Origin: Paracoccus sp. MKU1
GTDB lineage: Bacteria > Pseudomonadota > Alphaproteobacteria > Rhodobacterales > Rhodobacteraceae
Direction: 5' to 3'
DNA length: 64,000 nt
NCBI RefSeq assembly: GCF_001447385.1
Contig: NZ_LLWQ01000213.1
Coordinates: 1 to 64,000 of the forward strand
Shown here one piece after another: positions 51,920 through 60,605 of this stretch. The translations under genes were made by a program, and so were the position numbers. The notes under the pieces were generated by a model. It had not been told where the DNA came from and made no database searches. It worked only from the letters and a program-made list of their open reading frames with translations. Position 1 is the first letter of the stretch. Each line of letters begins with the position of its first letter.

Positions 51920-53227
51920 TCAAAGCGCCTCGAAGGCCGCCCTCTGCCGATCCGTCCAGCGCAGGCGCAACCGCACGCCGTCCTCGGCCACGTCCTCGGC
52001 GGTGACCACTCCCTGCTCGTGCAGCCAAGCCCGGCGGCGGCCGTCCGAATGCGGCAGCACCAGTTCCGCCGCGCGGCGTGGCTCATCCAGCGCCTCGGCC
52101 AGCCGCGCCTCGATCGCGGCGAGCAGCGCGTCCAGCCCCTCGCCCGTCAATGCCGAGATCGCCTGCACGCCCTCGGTCCGCGCATCGGTGCGCAGCAAGG
52201 CCGCGCGGGTCTCGGGCGAGAGCGCGTCGATCTTGTTCCAGACCTCGATCAGCGGCACGTCCTCCTCGACGCCCAGCGAATCGAGGATCTCGCCCACGTC
52301 GCCCGCCTGCTCCTCGGTCTCGGGATGGCTGATGTCGCGCACATGCAGGATCAGGTCGGCGGCCAGCACCTCCTCCAGCGTGGCGCGGAAGGCGGCGACC
52401 AGTTCATGCGGCAGGTCGCTGATGAAGCCCACCGTATCCGACAGGATCACCCGGCGCCCGCCCGGCAGCACCATCTGCCGCATGGTCGGGTCCAGCGTGG
52501 CGAAAAGCTGGTCCTGCGCCAGCACCTCGGCCCCGGTCAGACGATTGAACAGCGTCGATTTTCCGGCATTGGTATAGCCGACCAGCGCCACGATCGGATA
52601 GGGCACCTTGGCGCGGGCCTTGCGATGCAGCTCGCGGGTCTTGACCACGCGCTCAAGCTGGCGGCGCAGGCGCACCACCTGCTCGTCGATGGCGCGGCGG
52701 TCGGCCTCGATCTGGGTCTCGCCGGGACCGCCGACGAAGCCCAAGCCGCCGCGCTGGCGTTCCAGGTGCGTCCAGGCCCGCACCAGACGGGTGCGCTGAT
52801 AGGCCAGCGCCGCCAGTTCCACCTGCAACACGCCCTCGCGCGTCTGGGCGCGATCCGCGAAGATCTCGAGAATCAGCCCGGTGCGGTCCAGGATCTTGAC
52901 GCCCCATTCCTTTTCCAGGTTGCGCTGCTGGACCGGAGTCACCGGCCCGTCGATCAGCACCAGCTCGGCCCCCTCGCCCTCGGCGGCGGCCTTGAGGTGC
53001 TGGCCGATCTCCTCGCGCTTGCCCTTGGAGAACAGCATCCCCGGATCGGGATTGCGCAGCCGCGCCACTTCGGCCCCGGCCACCTCGATGGCGGGCAGGG
53101 CATGGGCCAGGGCCACCGCCTCCTCCAGCGCCAGCTCGGGCGAGCGGCGGGTGCGCGAATTGCCCAGATCGGGATGGATCACATAGGCCCGGGTCGGCCG
53201 CTCGCGGGTTTCCGACGGCTCGGCCAA
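51920..53227 (-). CDS. hflX: GTPase HflX
   Basis: The 435-residue GTPase has an N-terminal HflX domain (LNSRTRRSPELALEEA-like start, LIDGPVTPVQQRNLEKEWGVKILDRTGLILEIFADRA at about 92-128) and a G domain with P-loop GYTNAGKST near 215, G3 DTVGFISDLP and G4 NKID. HflX splits stalled ribosomes under stress. The TTG start directly follows the hfq stop with GAGGAC upstream, keeping the conserved hfq-hflX order. Confidence 0.94.
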   Translation of the reverse strand: MAEPSETRERPTRAYVIHPDLGNSRTRRSPELALEEAVALAHALPAIEVAGAEVARLRNPDPGMLFSKGKREEIGQHLKAAAEGEGAELVLIDGPVTPVQQRNLEKEWGVKILDRTGLILEIFADRAQTREGVLQVELAALAYQRTRLVRAWTHLERQRGGLGFVGGPGETQIEADRRAIDEQVVRLRRQLERVVKTRELHRKARAKVPYPIVALVGYTNAGKSTLFNRLTGAEVLAQDQLFATLDPTMRQMVLPGGRRVILSDTVGFISDLPHELVAAFRATLEEVLAADLILHVRDISHPETEEQAGDVGEILDSLGVEEDVPLIEVWNKIDALSPETRAALLRTDARTEGVQAISALTGEGLDALLAAIEARLAEALDEPRRAAELVLPHSDGRRRAWLHEQGVVTAEDVAEDGVRLRLRWTDRQRAAFEAL

Positions 53228-53461
53228 TCAGTCCTCGCCGTCATAGAGGCTGATCGGCTGCCCCGGCATGATGGTCGAAATGGCGTGCTTGTAGACCAGC
53301 TGCGACTGGCCGTCACGGCGCAGGAGCACGCAGAAATTGTCGAACCAGGTGATGACACCCTGCAATTTCACACCGTTGATAAGGAAAATCGTGACCGGGA
53401 CCTTGCCCTTGCGCACATGGTTCAGAAAAGCGTCCTGGAGGTTCTGTTTGTCGCCGGCCAT
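53228..53461 (-). CDS. hfq: RNA chaperone Hfq
   Basis: The 77-residue protein has both Sm motifs: [29 protein letters not shown] and the [10 protein letters not shown] motif, and the usual short alphaproteobacterial tail ending YDGED. It pairs small RNAs with mRNAs. The ATG at 53461 (AAGGTG 7 bases upstream) fits the family start MAGDKQNLQ; an in-frame ATG at 53494 would add eleven unconserved residues. Confidence 0.97.
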   Translation of the reverse strand: MAGDKQNLQDAFLNHVRKGKVPVTIFLINGVKLQGVITWFDNFCVLLRRDGQSQLVYKHAISTIMPGQPISLYDGED

Positions 53462-53536
53462 TCGGGGCACCTTGTTCTTATCGCTGGTTTTCAAGACTTA
53501 GGCGAGCGGGCAGCGGCTTGCAAGCATGTGTCCGCC

Positions 53537-55159
53537 CTAACGCCGCCAGTATTCGGGCGAGAGCAGCGCCAGAAGCGCCAGCGTCTCGATCCGGCCGACG
53601 ATCATCGCGCCGGCCAGCACGGCTTTTGTCAGCCCCGGCAGCCCGGCCCAGCCGGCCCAGGGTGCCCCCGCCATGCCGGCCGAGCCCTGAAAGGTCGGCG
53701 TCAGCGGAATCGCGCCCGCCAGCTGGCCGGTATTGGTCAGCGCCGCGATCGACAGGATGGTGGCCGAATCGAACTCGATCCGTTGCAGGGAGATCAACAT
53801 CACCGTCACGGCGATGGAACTGGCGAAAAGCATGAAGAAGATGAAGGCGAGATAGGCCCCCTCGCGCCGCAGCCGCCGCGCCATCAGCCCGCCGCCCCCG
53901 ACCGAGCTGGGATGCACGATCCGCTCCAGCTCGCGCTCGGAATGGCGCGCGAGCGCATAGACCCGGAGCAGCTTGACCCCGCCCGCGGCGGTGGCGACGC
54001 CGCCGCCCATCATCGCCAGCCCCGCCAGCATCAGGCCCGGAGAGCTGAGCCCCGACCAGTTGCGTGCCCCCTGCCATTCGACCGAGTTCCAGCCGGTGGT
54101 GGTCAGATAGCTGAGCCCGTTGAAGATCCCGCCCCAGGCGGCCGAGGCGGCACTGTCCAGCGTGTCCAGCACACCCTTGGCCCCGGTCGGAGAGACGCCG
54201 ATGGCGCCGGCGAAATGCCGCGCGAACAGCACGACCGAGACCAGCAGCACCACGCCGGCGGCCATGCGCAGCTCGGGATCCTCGATCCAGCTTTCGCTGG
54301 CCTTCAGCTCGCCGCCGCCCGGCCAGAAGCGGCGCGACAGCGCCGGGATCAGGAACAGGAAGATCACCACCTCGCCGGCGATGCCGCTGCCCTGCCCGGC
54401 CGGGCCGTCGACCGGGCTGATGCCGCTGGTCGACAGCGTGCCCATGGCACGGGTCAGCGCCACCAGCCCGGTCTCGCCCAGCATCAGCAGCAGCATCCAC
54501 ATCAACAGCGTCAGCCCGGCATAGACCGGCAGCACCACCCGCCCAGCCCGCACCACCCGGTGGGCCGGATCGGCCAGTTCGGTCTGGAAGGCGGGATGCG
54601 ACAGATAGCCGGCGCCGCGCAGCCCGTCGGCCGAGCGCGGCAGCCGCTCGAACCGCTCGCTGCGGCCATAGGGCGAGGACATGATTTCGAAGCCCCCCAC
54701 CCGCAGGGGCGCGAGCAGCGCGATGGCCGCGACCAGCATGAAGAGCCCGCCCAGCCAGCCGACGATGGACCGCCACAGATGCAGCGGCGCCGGCAGCAGA
54801 TCGGCCGAATAGAGCGAGGCCCCGGTGGTGGTCAGGCAGGAGATCATCTCCCACCAGGCGTTGAAGAAGCCGGTATCGGGCAGGGCCATGGCAAAGGGCG
54901 CGGCCAGCATGGCCGGCAACAGCGCCATGGTGCCCAGCATGGTCAGCAGCACGCTGCGCGCCCGCGGCCCCTCGGGCCGGCCGGCGGTGGCGAGGCCCAG
55001 GATTGCCGCCAGGATCACGAACAGCCCCGCCGCCCCCAGGAAGATCGAGCCGATCTTGTGGCTCTCCAGCGCATGGGCATAAAGCCCCGGCAGCACCATC
55101 GCCAGCGCGCCGATCCCCCCCAGGATCACGATCAGCGGCAGGCGCAGCAGCAGCTTCAT
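53537..55159 (-). CDS. trkH: Trk potassium uptake membrane protein TrkH
   Basis: The 540-residue channel-like protein has four repeated pore units. Selectivity-filter segments are visible as MISCLTTTGASLYS near 108-121, MGTLSTSGISPVDG near 240, LSYLTTTGWNSVEWQG near 352 and ALTNTGQLAG near 480. It takes up potassium with TrkA controlling gating. ATG at 55159 lies eight bases after the trkA stop, so the two are one operon. Confidence 0.94.
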   Translation of the reverse strand: MKLLLRLPLIVILGGIGALAMVLPGLYAHALESHKIGSIFLGAAGLFVILAAILGLATAGRPEGPRARSVLLTMLGTMALLPAMLAAPFAMALPDTGFFNAWWEMISCLTTTGASLYSADLLPAPLHLWRSIVGWLGGLFMLVAAIALLAPLRVGGFEIMSSPYGRSERFERLPRSADGLRGAGYLSHPAFQTELADPAHRVVRAGRVVLPVYAGLTLLMWMLLLMLGETGLVALTRAMGTLSTSGISPVDGPAGQGSGIAGEVVIFLFLIPALSRRFWPGGGELKASESWIEDPELRMAAGVVLLVSVVLFARHFAGAIGVSPTGAKGVLDTLDSAASAAWGGIFNGLSYLTTTGWNSVEWQGARNWSGLSSPGLMLAGLAMMGGGVATAAGGVKLLRVYALARHSERELERIVHPSSVGGGGLMARRLRREGAYLAFIFFMLFASSIAVTVMLISLQRIEFDSATILSIAALTNTGQLAGAIPLTPTFQGSAGMAGAPWAGWAGLPGLTKAVLAGAMIVGRIETLALLALLSPEYWRR

Positions 55160-55167
55160 CCCCGGCC

Positions 55168-56544
55168 TCAGAAGAAGTCGATCGAGACCTGAAGCAGGCG
55201 CTCGACCTCGGGAATGTCGGAGACCAGCGCGAAGATCACCACGATATCGCCCTCCTCGATGCGCAGGTCGCCCGTCGGCTTGACCACCCGCCCGCCCTTG
55301 CGGACGGCGCCCATCAGCGCGCCTTCGGGAAAGTCGATGTCGCGCACCGCCCGGCCGGCGATGGGCGAGGTCGAAAGCACCTGCGCCTCGATCACCTCGG
55401 CCTCGGCATCGCCGATGGAATAGATGTCGCGCACCCGCCCGTGCCGGATGTGGCGCAGGATGGTCGAGACGGTGCTGGCGCGCGGGTTGATGAAAGCGTC
55501 GATGTCCAGGGGCTCCATCAGCGACATCAGGGTCGGGTCGTTGACCAGCGAGATCGCCAGCTTCGCCCCGGCCTGCTTGGCCCGCACCGCGGCCAGGATG
55601 TTGGTCTTGTCGTCGTCGGTGATGGCCAGAACCGCATCGGCGCGCGGCACGGCGGCCTCCTCCAGCAGTTCGGCCGATAGCCCGTCGCCATTGAGCACGA
55701 TGGTGCGGTTCAGCGCGTCGGCCGCATCCTCGGCCCGGGCACGGCTGCGCTCGATCAACTTGACGCGAATCCGTTCGGGCCGCGCCTCCAGCGATTGCGC
55801 GACGGCAAGGCCCACATTGCCGGCGCCGATGATGACCACGCTTTCCTGCTTGGCCATCGGTTTGCCAAAGATCTCCAGCGTCCGCGGCACGTCCTCGGTC
55901 AGGGTGAAGACATAGACCTGGTCACCCTCGAACAGCTGATCCCCCGGCTCGGGTGCGAACAGCTTGCCGCCGCGCCGCACCCCGGCCACGATGGCGCTGA
56001 GGCTGATGAACATGTCGTTGAGCTGGCGCAGCGGCGTGTTCAGTACCGGGCTGTCGGATTCCAGCGAGATCCCCAAAAGATGCAGCCGCCCTTCCAGAAA
56101 CGTCTCGGCATCGAAGGTCGAGGGTGCCGAAAGCCGCTGCATCGCCGCCCGCGCCACCTCGCGCTCGGGGCTGATGACCACGTCGATCGGCAGGTGATCG
56201 GTGCGGTAGAGATCGGAATAGATCGCGTCCAGATAGGCCGAGCTGCGCAGGCGCGCGATCTTGCGCGGCACCTGGAAGACGGAATGGGCGACCTGGCAGG
56301 TGACCATGTTCACCTCGTCCGAATGGGTTGCGGCGATGATCAGGTCGGCGTCGCGCGCACCCGCCCGGTCCAGCACGTCGGGATGGCTGGCGAATCCGGT
56401 CACGCCCTGCACGTCCAGCGCGTCAATGGCGCGCCGGATCAGTTCGGCATTGGTGTCGATGATGGTGACATCGTTGCGCTCGCCCGCAAGATGGCGCGCG
56501 ATATGCCAGCCGACCTGCCCTGCCCCGCAGATGATGATCTTCAT
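55168..56544 (-). CDS. trkA: Trk system NAD-binding regulatory protein TrkA
   Basis: The 458-residue cytoplasmic protein has two RCK modules, each with a Rossmann nucleotide site: IIICGAGQVGWHIARHLAG at residues 3-21 and VVIIGAGNVGLAVAQSLE near 231-248. Each is followed by a TrkA-C domain. It binds NAD(H)/ATP and gates TrkH. The start at 56544 gives the canonical MKIIICGAGQVG. The 332-base region upstream carries an unusual inverted-repeat element. Confidence 0.96.
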   Translation of the reverse strand: MKIIICGAGQVGWHIARHLAGERNDVTIIDTNAELIRRAIDALDVQGVTGFASHPDVLDRAGARDADLIIAATHSDEVNMVTCQVAHSVFQVPRKIARLRSSAYLDAIYSDLYRTDHLPIDVVISPEREVARAAMQRLSAPSTFDAETFLEGRLHLLGISLESDSPVLNTPLRQLNDMFISLSAIVAGVRRGGKLFAPEPGDQLFEGDQVYVFTLTEDVPRTLEIFGKPMAKQESVVIIGAGNVGLAVAQSLEARPERIRVKLIERSRARAEDAADALNRTIVLNGDGLSAELLEEAAVPRADAVLAITDDDKTNILAAVRAKQAGAKLAISLVNDPTLMSLMEPLDIDAFINPRASTVSTILRHIRHGRVRDIYSIGDAEAEVIEAQVLSTSPIAGRAVRDIDFPEGALMGAVRKGGRVVKPTGDLRIEEGDIVVIFALVSDIPEVERLLQVSIDFF

Positions 56545-56655
56545 TCCGGCCCCGGTTCATGCCCTTGGTGAGGCGCGATCCTAACGCGCGGCGCGCCTGG
56601 CGGATACAGCGAAAACGCCGGCCAAGACGGGCAGCCGCATCGCCTGCCTCATCGC

Positions 56656-56852
56656 CGCATGAGTATTTGGAAAACGGTGAAGCGGTTAGGCATTTCTTAA
56701 CGTCTTTCCTGTAGCCAAGCCAGGCGGTACAGGCTGGAGAGCCGATGACCGCAAACGGTGAAAGCGCCCCGGACCGCCCTGGAGTGACCTGCAGGACTCC
56801 CGGCAGTCCGGGGCGCAGAATCCGCCATCACCGTTTTCCAAATACTCATGCG
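56656..56852. repeat. 197-bp element bounded by 25-bp perfect inverted repeats, with an inner hairpin
   Basis: Left arm 56656-56680 (CGCATGAGTATTTGGAAAAC plus GGTGA) is the exact reverse complement of right arm 56828-56852. Inside, GCGCCCCGGAC (56764-56774) pairs perfectly with GTCCGGGGCGC (56806-56816), and further short stems (GGAGT/ACTCC, CCTGTA/TACAGG) nest around them. A third partial copy of the arm motif, AAACGGTGAAAGCG, lies at 56753-56767. No coding potential is seen. It separates ntrX (3' end) from trkA (5' end). It could be a MITE-like or REP-like repeat, a terminator complex or a structured RNA. Confidence 0.85.
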
Positions 56853-56876
56853 ACCGCGCGACAGGCGCTGCGCTGC

Positions 56877-58265
56877 TTATTTCCCCATCATCTCCTCCTC
56901 GACGCGCATGCCCCCGACGACGCCCAGCGACTTGAGCTTGCGGTGCAGGGCCGAGCGCTCCATGCCGACGAATTGCGCCGTGCGGCTGATATTGCCGCCG
57001 AAGCGGTTGATCTGCGCCAGCAGATATTCCCGCTCGAAGAGTTCGCGCGCCTCGCGCAGCGCCAGGCTGGTGATCTGCGGGCCAAGCGCCAGCGCCTCGC
57101 TGGTGCTGGTGCTGCCGTTCTGGCCTTCCAGTTCCGAGGGCGGGATCGGCCCGGTGCCGTCGCCCAGGATCAGGACCCGCTCGATCACGTTGCGCAGCTG
57201 GCGGATATTGCCCGGCCAGTTCATCGCTTGCAGCGCGGCGCTGGTCTCCTCGGGCAGGGCACGCAGCGGCAAGCCCTGGTTGGCGTGGAACTGTTCGATG
57301 AAATGTTCGGCCAGCATCGGAATATCGTCACGGCGCTCGGCCAGCGAGGGGACGGCGACCGGCACGACGTTCAGCCGGTCGTAGAGTTCCTGGCGGAAGC
57401 GGCCGGCGGCGATCTCGGCCGCGAGGTCGCGATTGGTCGAGGAGATCACCCGCAGGTCCACCCGCACCTTGTCGGTGCCGCCGGCGCGCTGGAACTGCTG
57501 CTCGGTCAGCACCCGCAGGATCTTGGGCTGGGTGCCGAGCGGCATGTCCGCCACCTCGTCGAAATAGATCACCCCGCCATGCGCCTGTTCCAGAAGGCCC
57601 GGCTCGATGCCGCGCTCGGGGGTCTCGCGGCCGAACAGCACTTCCTCCATGTGCTCGGGCTCGATGGTGGCGCAGGGCACGGTGACGAAGGGCTCGCGGG
57701 CCCGCGGGCTGTGGGCGTGGACGTAGCGCGCGGCGATCTCCTTGCCGGCCCCCGGCTCGCCGGTCAGCATCACCCTGCCGTTCGACTTCGCCACCTTGTC
57801 GAGCTGTTCGCGCAGCCTGCGGAAGGGCGCGGAATTGCCCAGCATCTCGGCTGCCCGCGCCTCGCCGCGCTTCAGCGTCGCGTTCTCGCGGCGCAGCCGC
57901 GCCGTCTCCATGGCGCGGCGGATCACCACCAGCAGCTGGTCGATGTTGAAGGGCTTCTCGATGAAGTCATAGGCGCCCTGCTTGATCGCCGCCACCGCGA
58001 TCTCGATATTGCCGTGGCCCGAGATGATGACCACCGGGACGTCGGGATTGTTGCGCTTGACCTGCTTGAGGATGTCGATCCCGTCCATCTTGCTGTCCTT
58101 GAGCCAGATGTCGAGGATCATCAGCGTCGGCTCGGCCGCGTTCAGCTCGGCCACCGCCTGGTCGGAATTGGCGGCGAGGCGGGTCGAGAAGCCCTCGTCG
58201 CGCAGGATGTCGGAAATCAGTTCGCGGATGTCCCGCTCATCATCGACAATCAGAATATCGCTCAT
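56877..58265 (-). CDS. ntrX: nitrogen regulation response regulator NtrX
   Basis: The 462-residue protein has a receiver domain (DDERD at 8-12, Asp acceptor in MILDIWLKD, Lys in FIEKPF), an AAA+ domain with Walker A GEPGAGKE and Walker B VIYFDEVADMP, and a C-terminal Fis-type helix-turn-helix (NISRTAQFVGMERSALHRKL). The loop that should read GAFTGA is replaced by LFGRETPERGIEPG, so normal sigma-54 contact is not expected. Its ATG overlaps the ntrY stop. NtrYX senses redox or nitrogen signals in relatives. Confidence 0.93.
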   Translation of the reverse strand: MSDILIVDDERDIRELISDILRDEGFSTRLAANSDQAVAELNAAEPTLMILDIWLKDSKMDGIDILKQVKRNNPDVPVVIISGHGNIEIAVAAIKQGAYDFIEKPFNIDQLLVVIRRAMETARLRRENATLKRGEARAAEMLGNSAPFRRLREQLDKVAKSNGRVMLTGEPGAGKEIAARYVHAHSPRAREPFVTVPCATIEPEHMEEVLFGRETPERGIEPGLLEQAHGGVIYFDEVADMPLGTQPKILRVLTEQQFQRAGGTDKVRVDLRVISSTNRDLAAEIAAGRFRQELYDRLNVVPVAVPSLAERRDDIPMLAEHFIEQFHANQGLPLRALPEETSAALQAMNWPGNIRQLRNVIERVLILGDGTGPIPPSELEGQNGSTSTSEALALGPQITSLALREARELFEREYLLAQINRFGGNISRTAQFVGMERSALHRKLKSLGVVGGMRVEEEMMGK

Positions 58266-60535
58266 TTGAATGCTTCCTGCTCATGTTTCTGGCGGCGCAC
58301 GGACAGCCGCACCGGCTGGCGCTCGCGCGGCAGTCGGATTTCGGCCATGGCGCCCCGTCCCTCGGGTGCGTCGGTCAGCATCAGGCTGCCGCCGTGTTCC
58401 TCGACGATCTTCTTGACGATCGGCAGGCCAAGACCGGTGCCGCCGGGTTTCATAGTGACATAGGGTTCGAACAGCCGGGTGCGGTCCTCGGGCAGGCCCG
58501 GGCCGTTGTCGGTGATGCGGATGGTCACCGCATCGGGGGCCGTGCGCAGTTGGACCCGGACCTGGGGATTCCAGCCTTCCGGCGGGTTTTCCCGCAATTC
58601 GTCAAGTGCTTCTCCAGCATTCTTCAACAGGTTTGTGAAGACTTGCCGCATCATGCCGGCATCGGCATCGACGATCACCGGCTCGTCGGGGATGTCCGAG
58701 ACCAGCGCGCCTTGCAGCGCATCGCGCTGCATCAACTCGGCATCGCGCAGCAGCTTGGCGATGTCGGTTTCCTTGCGGTCCGGTTCGGGCATGCGGGCGA
58801 AGCGGGAAAATTCGTCCACGATCCGGCGCAGGTCGTTGGTCTGGCGGATGATGACCTCGGTATATTGCTCCAGCGCCTCGCGTTCCTCGCCGGCGATGGG
58901 GCCGAACTTGCGCTTCAGCCGCTCGGCCGAAAGCTGGATCGGGGTCAGCGGGTTCTTGATCTCATGCGCGACGCGGCGGGCCACGTCGCCCCAGGCGGCC
59001 ATGCGCTGCGCCGAGACCAGGTCGGTCACGTCGTCCAGCGCCACCACATAGCCCTCGAGCCCGCCGGCCGCGCCGCGGCGGATCGCCATGCGCACCAGCA
59101 GGCTTTCCACCCGGCCCTCGCGGCTCAGGCGGATCTCGTCCTGCACGGATTCGTTGACCGATTGCGACAGCCGCTCGAACAGCGGCGCGAATTCCGGCAC
59201 CGCCTCGGAGAGCAGCCGGTCATGCGCCGTCGCCGGGTCAAGGCCCAGAAGGCGAGTGGCCGAGCGGTTCAGGAAATCGATCTCGCCTGCCGCATCCAGC
59301 CCGATCACCCCGGCGGTGACCGAGGACAGCACGGAATCGAACAGCCGGCGCTGATCGTCGGCGGCACGGTAGCTTTCGACCAGTTCCTGGCGCTGCTGCT
59401 TCAGCTGCCGGGTCATGCGGTTGAAGCTTTCGCCCAGGGTCTGGATCTCGTCGCCGGTGTCGGGCGTCGGGATTTGCAGGTCCAGATTGCCCTCGCCCAC
59501 CTGTTCGGAAGCCTCGGCCAGCCGGCCGATCGGCCGCGACAGCCGGTCAGCAAACCACAGGCCCAGCCACATCGCCGCCGCCACGAGCAGCAGCGCGAAG
59601 CCCAGATACAGCAGCGAGAACTCGAACAGCACCCGGCCGCGCTCCTGTTCCAGGCGCTGGTATTCGCCGACGGTCTGGCGGGTGTCGTCCAGCAGGCCCA
59701 ACAGGCTGCCGTCCACGTCGCGGGTGACGTAGAGATAGCGGTCGGCCAGCGGCGCCAGCGGCACCAGGGCGCGGAACTCGTTGTTTTGCCAGTCCTCGAT
59801 CAGCACCAGCCCGCGGGTCGCCGCTTCGTCGAACTGGGTGGGGCCGGGCTGTTCATACCAGAACTGATAGCTGCGCTCGCCCCGGGCGCGGATGGTGCCG
59901 CGGCCGTCGATGACATAGGCCTCGCGCAGCCCGCGCTGGATCAGCGCCTGGCCCTGGCCCAGAAGCAGCCGCAATTCGCCATCGTCCAGCATCGGGTTCT
60001 GCCGCGCCGCTTGGGTCAGCGCCCCGGCCAGCAGCTTGGCGTCGTTGGTCAGGTCGCGGCGATGTTCGTCCTGATAGGCCTCGGCGGCCGAGAGCGAGGT
60101 CGAAACCACCTGCTGCACCCGGTTCGAGAACCAGCCCTCCAGGCCGATATTCACCGTCAGCCCGGCGAACAGGGCGACCAGCACCGTGGGCACCAGCGCG
60201 ATGGTGGCAAAGACGCCCACCAGCCGCATATGCAGCCGCGAGCCCGCCGCCGACTTGCGCCGCGCCGCGACGATCTGAGCCATGCGCGCCACGACCAGGC
60301 CGGCCAGCACGATCAGGTAGAGCAGGTCCGCCAGCAGCACCAGCCGCAGTACCGAGCCGCCCGAGGTGGCATCGGCAAAGGGCCCCATTACGGCAAAGGT
60401 CAGCCCCGCCAGCGCCGGCCCCAGCAGGGCCAGGCCAAGGGTTGCGGCATTGCGATAGAACCGAAGCCGCCGCAAACGTGCGACGCGCTCCCATGTACCC
60501 TTGGACAGCGTTCCCGCCACCTTGCCCGTCCTCAC
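58262..60535 (-). CDS. ntrY: nitrogen regulation sensor kinase NtrY
   Basis: The 757-residue kinase has several N-terminal membrane helices (about residues 30-110), a periplasmic region, another helix near 310, HAMP (RLSRPIGRLAEASEQVGEGNLDL), a PAS domain and a kinase core. The H-box RVAHEIKNPLTPIQLSAERLKRKFG has phosphoacceptor His near residue 525; FTNLLKNAGEAL (N) and ITDNGPGLP, GTGLGLPIVKKI (G boxes) follow. The best start is GTG at 60535, 70 bases after ntrC, with only a weak ribosome site. Confidence 0.93.
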   Translation of the reverse strand: MRTGKVAGTLSKGTWERVARLRRLRFYRNAATLGLALLGPALAGLTFAVMGPFADATSGGSVLRLVLLADLLYLIVLAGLVVARMAQIVAARRKSAAGSRLHMRLVGVFATIALVPTVLVALFAGLTVNIGLEGWFSNRVQQVVSTSLSAAEAYQDEHRRDLTNDAKLLAGALTQAARQNPMLDDGELRLLLGQGQALIQRGLREAYVIDGRGTIRARGERSYQFWYEQPGPTQFDEAATRGLVLIEDWQNNEFRALVPLAPLADRYLYVTRDVDGSLLGLLDDTRQTVGEYQRLEQERGRVLFEFSLLYLGFALLLVAAAMWLGLWFADRLSRPIGRLAEASEQVGEGNLDLQIPTPDTGDEIQTLGESFNRMTRQLKQQRQELVESYRAADDQRRLFDSVLSSVTAGVIGLDAAGEIDFLNRSATRLLGLDPATAHDRLLSEAVPEFAPLFERLSQSVNESVQDEIRLSREGRVESLLVRMAIRRGAAGGLEGYVVALDDVTDLVSAQRMAAWGDVARRVAHEIKNPLTPIQLSAERLKRKFGPIAGEEREALEQYTEVIIRQTNDLRRIVDEFSRFARMPEPDRKETDIAKLLRDAELMQRDALQGALVSDIPDEPVIVDADAGMMRQVFTNLLKNAGEALDELRENPPEGWNPQVRVQLRTAPDAVTIRITDNGPGLPEDRTRLFEPYVTMKPGGTGLGLPIVKKIVEEHGGSLMLTDAPEGRGAMAEIRLPRERQPVRLSVRRQKHEQEAFK

Positions 60536-60605
60536 GGTTTCGCCGCTGTGTCCGCGGCCGTTCTGTGGCCGTTCAGCGACTCTCGCAAGGCCATCTGTGG
60601 CCGTT

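Noticed and set aside
51641..55192. An 1183-codon plus-strand frame opposite hflX, hfq and trkH
   Set aside because: It is a shadow of the third-position GC bias of the minus-strand genes, without a ribosome site or family features.
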